NCBI GenBank assembly: GCA_035638255.1 | Contig: DASRAJ010000172.1 | Coordinates: forward strand, 1-64,000 | From: DASRAJ01 sp035638255 | Lineage (GTDB): Bacteria; Bacteroidota; Bacteroidia; Chitinophagales; UBA10324 | Direction of reading: 5' to 3' | Length of the DNA stretch: 64,000 bases | Part shown: positions 58,958 through 64,000 of the stretch, piece by piece | How positions within the stretch are numbered: the stretch's first letter is position 1 | Layout of the letters: each line of letters opens with the position of its first letter | Position numbers and translations under genes: made by a program | The notes under the pieces: model-generated | The model's database searches: none | What the model was told of the DNA's origin: nothing | The model's input: the letters and a program-made list of their open reading frames with translations, nothing else

Positions 58958-59779
58958 CTAAAACTTATAGAGCCAATGCGCATCCAGAACTCTAACATTT
59001 TGTTCTATTTCGTAAGGGTTCCATTCACTTCCAACACAAAAAATAAAATACGGTTTTCCTTCTGAATCAGTCATTGGAATCCATTCATTGTCCTTTAATG
59101 TAAAAAGATCAATTCTAAAATAAGTGGAAGTATCATTTCCTGATTTACTAATTTTTTCCTGAGCAGAATCAAGATCATAACCCATGGACAGATAGTCAGG
59201 TTGTTCATCATGATTTAAGTCACAGAAACTACCAGGTCTCACTTGACTTTCAAGAATAGCCTGGTAATTTATTTTCCGGTTGGACAAAATGAAAAGATGA
59301 TCCAATTCCATTGTGCAACCTGATCCATTGCAGGGTACTGGGTAAGAAGGAATACAATACAAAATATTTTTACCAAGTTTAGTTTTCCAAATTTTCTCCG
59401 TCTCCAAATCCCAACTAAGTCTATAATGAGTACTTTCATGAAATTCATTTTTTCTAAGAATAAAATAATAAGAGTATGAAGTGGCGAAAAATTGTTTGAA
59501 GGCGGAATCGTTTTGCCAAAGAGTAACATAGCTGAAATTCAAATCCGCAAGCCGAAATTTTTCAGTGACAAACACAGTATCTCCTTTGAAAAGAGTGTCG
59601 CCTTTTATTTCATTTGGAAGCAGCGATATTTTAGAGAAGCTCATTGTATCGTTTTCCAATAATTTCTTTATCAATTCCGTGGGATCGCTAAATATTTTCA
59701 CCTCCCTGTCTTGTGCTGAAGGAACCAATGGTAATAAAAAGAAAATAGAAATTGTGTAAGAGTAGAGAGAGAGATTCAT
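58958..59779 (-). CDS. Secreted protein of unknown function
   Basis: 273 residues. Signal peptide about 1-22 (IFFLLPLVPSAQ). The mature part has DPTELIKKLLENDTMSFSKI, a Cys pair in CIPSYPVPCNGSGC, a calcium-loop-like DLNHDEQPD (about 200) and an acidic end (EQNVRVLDAHWLYKF). It may act in the periplasm or on the cell surface. No family recognised. 1 bp separates its start from the stop of the B12-domain gene, so they are in one transcript. Confidence 0.72.
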   Translation of the reverse strand: MNLSLYSYTISIFFLLPLVPSAQDREVKIFSDPTELIKKLLENDTMSFSKISLLPNEIKGDTLFKGDTVFVTEKFRLADLNFSYVTLWQNDSAFKQFFATSYSYYFILRKNEFHESTHYRLSWDLETEKIWKTKLGKNILYCIPSYPVPCNGSGCTMELDHLFILSNRKINYQAILESQVRPGSFCDLNHDEQPDYLSMGYDLDSAQEKISKSGNDTSTYFRIDLFTLKDNEWIPMTDSEGKPYFIFCVGSEWNPYEIEQNVRVLDAHWLYKF

Positions 59780-59780
59780 T

Positions 59781-60191
59781 TCAAGAAAAATTCCGGTGGT
59801 GCTTTACCCAATCGGTGATGTAAGAAGCAATTTCCGTTGTTGTAGTTCCCGGTGGAAATAATTTTCCAACGCCCATTGCATTCAATGTTTTCATGTCTTC
59901 GCCGGGAATAATTCCGCCGCCGGTGACAAGCACATCGTTCATTCCTTTTTCTTTCAGCAGTGAAATAATTTTCGGAAACACCGTCATGTGCGCGCCGGAT
60001 AGAATTGAAATGCCGATCACATCCACGTCTTCCTGCAGGGCCGAGTTGACAACCATTTCAGGAGTTTGGCGCAGTCCGGTATAAATTACTTCCATTCCTG
60101 CATCACGCAATGATGAGGCAATCACTTTCGCGCCGCGATCATGACCGTCGAGACCGACTTTAGCAACCAATACTCTGATGGGACGATTCAT
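59781..60191 (-). CDS. Cobalamin-binding domain protein (methylmalonyl-CoA mutase C-terminal type)
   Basis: 136 residues from ATG 60191 (MNRPIRVLVAKVGLDGHDRG). B12-binding Rossmann domain with the DxHxxG motif (LDGHDRG, His ligates cobalt), then GMEVIYTGLRQTPEMVVNSA, DVIGISILSGAHMTVFPKII, VLVTGGGIIPGEDMKTLNAM and LFPPGTTTTEIASYI. It matches the small-subunit/C-terminal domain of methylmalonyl-CoA mutase as a stand-alone gene. The catalytic TIM-barrel subunit is not in the window, so it must be encoded elsewhere. The ATG at 60191 fits family starts; 12 upstream open codons were left out. Confidence 0.9.
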   Translation of the reverse strand: MNRPIRVLVAKVGLDGHDRGAKVIASSLRDAGMEVIYTGLRQTPEMVVNSALQEDVDVIGISILSGAHMTVFPKIISLLKEKGMNDVLVTGGGIIPGEDMKTLNAMGVGKLFPPGTTTTEIASYITDWVKHHRNFS

Positions 60192-60223
60192 TGGTGAATG
60201 ATGAATGAGTGAACGGCGAATAG

Positions 60224-60460
60224 TCAATGATTTCTTTTCTTTTTTGGCTTTCCTGTTTTAGGTTTTATCATTTCTTTTTTCTTTTTCTCTTCCCATTCTT
60301 CCTCATCCAGCTTTTTGTCCACTACATTCTTATTAAGAAAGTCATTTAGTTTCTCAACGGAAATGTTCGAGACGATTTCTCCGAATTCATTTACACGAAT
60401 GTTGAGCCCTTTTAAATCAGGATGTGTTTCGGCGAGTTCTTCTTTCTTTTTCTTTTTCAT
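60224..60460 (-). CDS. Small charged hypothetical protein
   Basis: 78 residues, Lys/Glu-rich: KKKKKEELAETHPDLKGLNI, RVNEFGEIVSNISVEKLNDF, LNKNVVDKKLDEEEWEEKKK and a basic end. The ATG overlaps the TGA of gltX (60457-60460), so the two are translationally coupled. This kind of protein occurs after gltX-like housekeeping genes in Bacteroidota, but its role is not known to me. Confidence 0.75.
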   Translation of the reverse strand: MKKKKKEELAETHPDLKGLNIRVNEFGEIVSNISVEKLNDFLNKNVVDKKLDEEEWEEKKKKEMIKPKTGKPKKKRNH

Positions 60461-62049
60461 GAGACAGAGGTCATTTTTTCAAAAGTAGAAATTGCATTCG
60501 TCATCCGTGTTGCTGTTTCTTCTTTTCCCAAAAGAGAAATGATCTCAAAAACTGCGGGACCATTCTTCGTCCCTATTAATGCCACACGAAGAATTGGCAA
60601 AAGATCGCCAGCTTTCAAATTATTTTTTTGCAGGAAGGAATGAAGAAACTCATCCACTGAAGTCGTACTGAAGTCACTGAACGATTTCATTTCATCAATG
60701 AGCAAACCGAAATTTGTTTTTGCTTTTTCATTCCACTTACTCTTCACCACAAGTTCGTCAAATGAAGTGGGCTGCTGAAAAAAGAAACTTCCGTTTTCCC
60801 AGAATTCTGAAATGAAACTGCAACGGCCTTTCAGCACGTCGCACACTTTTGCAACATAATCCTTACTCGCGGATTGTTCGGCCGGGTTTACACTGAGCGA
60901 AGCCGAAGTGCTCACCATAACATTTTTCTCCTGAAGAACAGGTATGAAATACTCAGCAAGCTGAGCACCACTCATCTTCTTCATGAATTCATGATTGAAC
61001 CACTTGGCCTTCTCGAAATCGAATCTCGCGCCCGCTTTATGAATGTGTTCAATACTGAATTCGTGAATCATTTCTTCTATCGTCATCACTTCTTTATCGC
61101 CGGAAGGATGCCAGCCCAGCAAGGCCAGAAAATTCACAAGGGGCTCCGGAAAAAATCCGCGTTCACGAAAACCTTTTGACTCTTCGCCACTCGAAGGATC
61201 TTTCCAGTTAAGAGCAAAAACAGGAAAACCCAGACGATCTCCATCGCGCTTACTCAGCTTTCCATTCCCGTCGGGGCGAAGCAGCAAAGGCAGGTGTGCA
61301 AACTGTGGCATCACTTCTTCCCATCCAAAAAATTTATAGAGCAGCACGTGCAGCGGTGCAGAAGGCAACCACTCTTCTCCCCGAATCACGTGAGTGATCT
61401 TCATCAAATAATCATCAACCGTGTTGGCAAGATGGTACGTAGGCCACCCATCGGATTTGAAAAGGACTTTATCATCAAGCTGGTTGGAATCAACGGTGAC
61501 TTCACCACGTATGAGATCGTTAAAGACAACAGTTTCATTCGCCGGAATTTTTGTACGGATCACATAATGATCGCCGTGATCAATTTTAGTCTTCACTTCT
61601 GCTGCGGAAAGCGTGAGTGAATTTTTCATAGACATCCGCGTGGCGGAATCATACTGCTGTGAGGAATTTTTCTCTTCCTTCAATCGCTCCCTCATGGCTT
61701 CCAATTCTTCCGGAGTATCAAATGCGTAGTATGCATGATCTTTTTGCAAAAGCATTTCAGCATAAGCAAGGTAAATTTCTTTTCGCTCTGATTGGCGGTA
61801 AGGTGCATAGGATCCTCCTGCATTGGGTCCTTCATCATTCATGATGCCACACCAGTTCAATGATTCTAAAATATACTCTTCAGCTCCGGATACTGCGCGG
61901 TTTTGATCGGTATCTTCAATGCGAATTATAAAACTGCCTTTGTTCTTCTTCGCAAAAAAATAATTGTACAGTGCAGTACGCACTCCACCGATGTGCAGCG
62001 GACCTGTGGGGCTTGGCGCGAATCTTACTCTTACGGGGCTATTATCCAT
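60457..62049 (-). CDS. gltX: Glutamyl-tRNA synthetase
   Basis: 530 residues. Class I enzyme that charges tRNA-Glu. HIGH-type motif in RFAPSPTGPLHIGGVRTALY (about 9-28), IIRIEDTDQNR, THVIRGEEWLPSAPLHVLLY, and KMSKS-type motif GKLSKRDGDRLGF. The C-terminal anticodon-binding part is longer than usual (about 505) because of an insertion near 385-410 (MVSTSASLSVNPAEQSAS). Start ATG at 62049 is preceded by an A/G-rich stretch. Operon with 60224, 59781 and 58958 on the same strand. Confidence 0.97.
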   Translation of the reverse strand: MDNSPVRVRFAPSPTGPLHIGGVRTALYNYFFAKKNKGSFIIRIEDTDQNRAVSGAEEYILESLNWCGIMNDEGPNAGGSYAPYRQSERKEIYLAYAEMLLQKDHAYYAFDTPEELEAMRERLKEEKNSSQQYDSATRMSMKNSLTLSAAEVKTKIDHGDHYVIRTKIPANETVVFNDLIRGEVTVDSNQLDDKVLFKSDGWPTYHLANTVDDYLMKITHVIRGEEWLPSAPLHVLLYKFFGWEEVMPQFAHLPLLLRPDGNGKLSKRDGDRLGFPVFALNWKDPSSGEESKGFRERGFFPEPLVNFLALLGWHPSGDKEVMTIEEMIHEFSIEHIHKAGARFDFEKAKWFNHEFMKKMSGAQLAEYFIPVLQEKNVMVSTSASLSVNPAEQSASKDYVAKVCDVLKGRCSFISEFWENGSFFFQQPTSFDELVVKSKWNEKAKTNFGLLIDEMKSFSDFSTTSVDEFLHSFLQKNNLKAGDLLPILRVALIGTKNGPAVFEIISLLGKEETATRMTNAISTFEKMTSVS

Positions 62050-62212
62050 AAGTTGGCAAAGGTAGAAAATCGTGAAAGTGAAGTGAGGGCAAGGATGAAA
62101 ATGAGGGAGCGTGTTGAAAGATTCTCTTATAAGCTATTGCAACCGCGATCACGAAATCAGCATCTTCTGAATAATTCTTTCGGATAAACGTCTTTACCAA
62201 TATACGGCACAC

Positions 62213-62836
62213 ATGAGCATGTATTTCATTAAAACACCTGAACTTCTCAAGCGCATTTACCCAAATCAAATCTGGAGCTACCCTGCTTCTGAAAAAAAAA
62301 TCTTTCTCACATTTGATGACGGTCCCACTCCCGGTATCACTGAGACTGTTTTGAAAGAATTAAAAAAATTTTCTGCAAAGGCAACTTTCTTTTTAGTCGG
62401 ACAGAATGCTGAACGTAATCCCGGGTTGGTTTCACTCATTCATAAGGAAGGGCATTCAATCGGCAATCATACTTACAAGCATGTGAATGGATGGCAGATG
62501 AGCACTAAGCGTTATCTCAAAGAAGTTTTAAAGTGTGATGAGGTTGTTCACAGTACACTGTTTCGCCCTCCTTACGGACGCATTACCCGCTCGCAAACAC
62601 GCGTGATGATGCATCGCTACAAAGTAATAATGTGGGATGTTCTCAGCGGTGATTTTGATACTACTATAACGAAGGAACGGGTATTGAAAAACGTTTTAGA
62701 GAATACGCGGCCGGGATCTATCATTGTTTTTCATGATAGTGTGAAAGCCGCGGACCGAATGCAATATGCATTGCCGCGTGTGCTGGAATATTTTTCTCAG
62801 AGGAATTTTTCTTTCGAGAAGCTGACCGTCCATTAA
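62213..62836 (+). CDS. Polysaccharide deacetylase (NodB homology)
   Basis: 207 residues. Carbohydrate esterase family 4 domain: FLTFDDGPTPGITE (Asp-Asp, first metal residue), HSIGNHTYKH (H-xxx-H metal ligands), FRPPYGRITRS, WDVLSGDFDTTITKERV and IIVFHDSVKA (catalytic His). It removes acetyl groups from N-acetyl sugars, perhaps peptidoglycan or a surface glycan. No signal peptide or membrane helix is seen, and the first residues (MSMYFIKTPELLKRIYPNQI) are those of short Bacteroidota members. Start ATG at 62213 or 62219. Divergent from gltX, convergent with 62837. Confidence 0.93.
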   Translation: MSMYFIKTPELLKRIYPNQIWSYPASEKKIFLTFDDGPTPGITETVLKELKKFSAKATFFLVGQNAERNPGLVSLIHKEGHSIGNHTYKHVNGWQMSTKRYLKEVLKCDEVVHSTLFRPPYGRITRSQTRVMMHRYKVIMWDVLSGDFDTTITKERVLKNVLENTRPGSIIVFHDSVKAADRMQYALPRVLEYFSQRNFSFEKLTVH

Positions 62837-63499
62837 TTATTTCAGAAGAATACCAATCTTGAATCCCGCATCTAATGCGAAAGGTATGGTGTTAGAAACC
62901 TGTAGATGGCTGTATTTATAAGGTACTAAATAATTAAGATCGTAACTGCCATAGCCACTGAAATAATCCGGAGCATAAATAGAGGACCATCCATAACCCA
63001 TTCCGCCGTACAACTCCAGAGAAATTGTTTTGGCAAGTATCCATTGCTTTCCCAATTGAAGCATCAGGGCGAATGAATTGTTTACACCTCTTTTATCGCC
63101 GTAGCCACTTGATGAATTGCCGCTGTAATCGAATCCGAATCCGCTGTAAATGATTTGGGGATTAAAATAAGCACCCTGAAAATCATTGAAGCGTTTCATT
63201 CCATCCATGGTATAATCCGGAGAGAAATAAAATTTTACACCCCCTTTTACAAACAATCCTGTCGCATGATTGTTAATGGGCACCACGCTCGCACCGATAA
63301 TTCCGATATCGCCGGTGAAGGTCACGCTGTTCACCAATGGTTGCTCATACCCCAACGTCAGATTTCCTGTGAGCGGAGAAAAGAAATCTACCTTGATGAT
63401 TCGATTTTTTATCGCAGGGGGTGTTGTCGAAGTAACCTCTTGTGCCTTTGCTGAGAGTAGCAATGAAATGCAGCATGCAAATAGTGTGGTTTTTTTCAT
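62837..63499 (-). CDS. Outer-membrane beta-barrel protein
   Basis: 220 residues from ATG 63499 (MKKTTLFACCISLLLSAKAQ signal peptide). Strand pattern with aromatic ends (IIKVDFFSPLTGNLTLGYEQ, GLFVKGGVKFYFSPDYTMDG, SLELYGGMGYGWSSIYAPDY, IPFALDAGFKIGILLK). It resembles the DUF3575/outer-membrane-protein-beta-barrel group. Function unknown. The stop touches the stop of the deacetylase (1 bp apart, convergent), so no terminator space is left between them. Confidence 0.8.
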   Translation of the reverse strand: MKKTTLFACCISLLLSAKAQEVTSTTPPAIKNRIIKVDFFSPLTGNLTLGYEQPLVNSVTFTGDIGIIGASVVPINNHATGLFVKGGVKFYFSPDYTMDGMKRFNDFQGAYFNPQIIYSGFGFDYSGNSSSGYGDKRGVNNSFALMLQLGKQWILAKTISLELYGGMGYGWSSIYAPDYFSGYGSYDLNYLVPYKYSHLQVSNTIPFALDAGFKIGILLK

Positions 63500-63579
63500 G
63501 GTGTGCAGATTATTTCTCAAATATAAGAATAGCCAACGATGAATGTACGACATTAAATTTGCATCGCAATTTGCACAAA

Positions 63580-64000
63580 ATGATAATTGATACTCATTGC
63601 CACTTGTACCTGCCTGAATTCGATGATGATCGTGAAGAAATGCTTCAGCGGGCTGAGGTGATTGGTGTGAAAAATTTCATGCTTCCGAATATTGATTCTT
63701 CCTCGATAGCGCCTATGCTCTCATTGTGCAAGGAACATTCGTCATCCTGTTTTCCAATGATGGGATTGCACCCGTGTTCGGTGAAAGAAAACTGGAAAAC
63801 AGAAAGCAGAGAAATAGAAAGGCACCTGTTGGATCAGAAACAAAAGTGGTACGGCATCGGAGAAACAGGATTGGACTATTTCTGGGATAAAACCTTTATT
63901 GATCAGCAGAAAGAAAACTTTCAGGCGCACATTGATTGGGCGAAGCAACTCCGGCTTCCCATCATCATTCATAGCCGTGATGCACTTGATGATTGTATAA
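63580..64000 (+). CDS. tatD: TatD-family metal-dependent hydrolase (3' end outside window)
   Basis: First 140 codons; open at the right edge. MIIDTHCHLYLPEFDDDREE carries the DxHxH metal motif (DTHCH), GLHPCSVKE the next His, WYGIGETGLDYFW the conserved Glu, and LPIIIHSRDALDD the following His. TatD enzymes are 3'-5' exonucleases or deoxyribonucleases in the amidohydrolase superfamily. The start is the ATG at 63580, 81 bp from the divergent barrel gene. No frameshift so far. Confidence 0.93.
   Translation, partial: MIIDTHCHLYLPEFDDDREEMLQRAEVIGVKNFMLPNIDSSSIAPMLSLCKEHSSSCFPMMGLHPCSVKENWKTESREIERHLLDQKQKWYGIGETGLDYFWDKTFIDQQKENFQAHIDWAKQLRLPIIIHSRDALDDCI

Overview
The window reads as a Bacteroidota chromosome segment. 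Evidence: promoters of the TAnnTTTG (-7) type, proteins with type IX secretion (T9SS) C-terminal sorting domains, giant periplasmic-propeller histidine kinases, DUF2652, DUF6268 and ORF6N families, and B12-dependent methylmalonyl-CoA chemistry. A more exact lineage cannot be given from sequence alone; a Chitinophagales-like or related environmental lineage would fit. Both ends cut genes: a histidine kinase at the left edge and a TatD-type hydrolase at the right edge.

Region 1 (1-19.2 kb) and region 3 (29-50.8 kb) are dominated by one paralogous signalling family. There are eight large sensor kinases of the layout signal peptide, periplasmic Reg_prop beta-propellers, Y_Y_Y domain, one membrane helix, HisKA_3 and HATPase_c. 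There are four intact NarL/LuxR-type response regulators, one wrecked regulator (10220-10765) and one wrecked kinase tail (29058-29386). Four kinases are followed on the same strand by a regulator. In two of these loci (1-4.2 kb and 29.4-34.2 kb) a REP-associated tyrosine transposase flanked by REP palindromes sits between kinase and regulator, in opposite orientations relative to the kinase. All four intact regulators have a TTTG promoter element exactly 4 nt before the start codon, so their mRNAs should be leaderless. Two operator types are visible at fixed distance upstream: a CTAAnnTTAG palindrome and an ATCATGAT-type box. The same operators recur in front of secreted or envelope genes (15376, 28137, 34362, 52286), which gives a first view of the regulons.

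Region 2 (20.5-29.3 kb) is accessory DNA: remnants of two toxin-antitoxin pairs, secreted proteins, and an AT-rich island (about 22.7-27.9 kb) with membrane/coiled-coil proteins and a 974-residue LRR-Roc-COR protein carrying a C-terminal TIR/DUF4062-like domain. This is an NLR-like architecture and a candidate defence system. The island is bounded by a 65-bp, 85%-identical inverted pair of sequences. A 201-bp MITE-like element with 5-bp target duplication has split a histidine-kinase remnant at 29.1-29.3 kb; a second 170-bp copy lies at 55.25 kb.

Region 4 (41-44.1 kb) holds a GNAT-like gene with two very small basic ORFs, a DUF2442 gene and an HNH nuclease-like gene. Region 5 (50.9-64 kb) is more ordinary: an FG-GAP lipoprotein, a YceI-porin-YceI envelope cluster, DUF6268 protein, endonuclease IV, enoyl-CoA hydratase, an ORF6N-domain gene with striking palindromes, a methylmalonyl-CoA mutase B12 domain, GluRS, a polysaccharide deacetylase, an outer-membrane barrel and TatD. 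No rRNA, tRNA or CRISPR array was seen.
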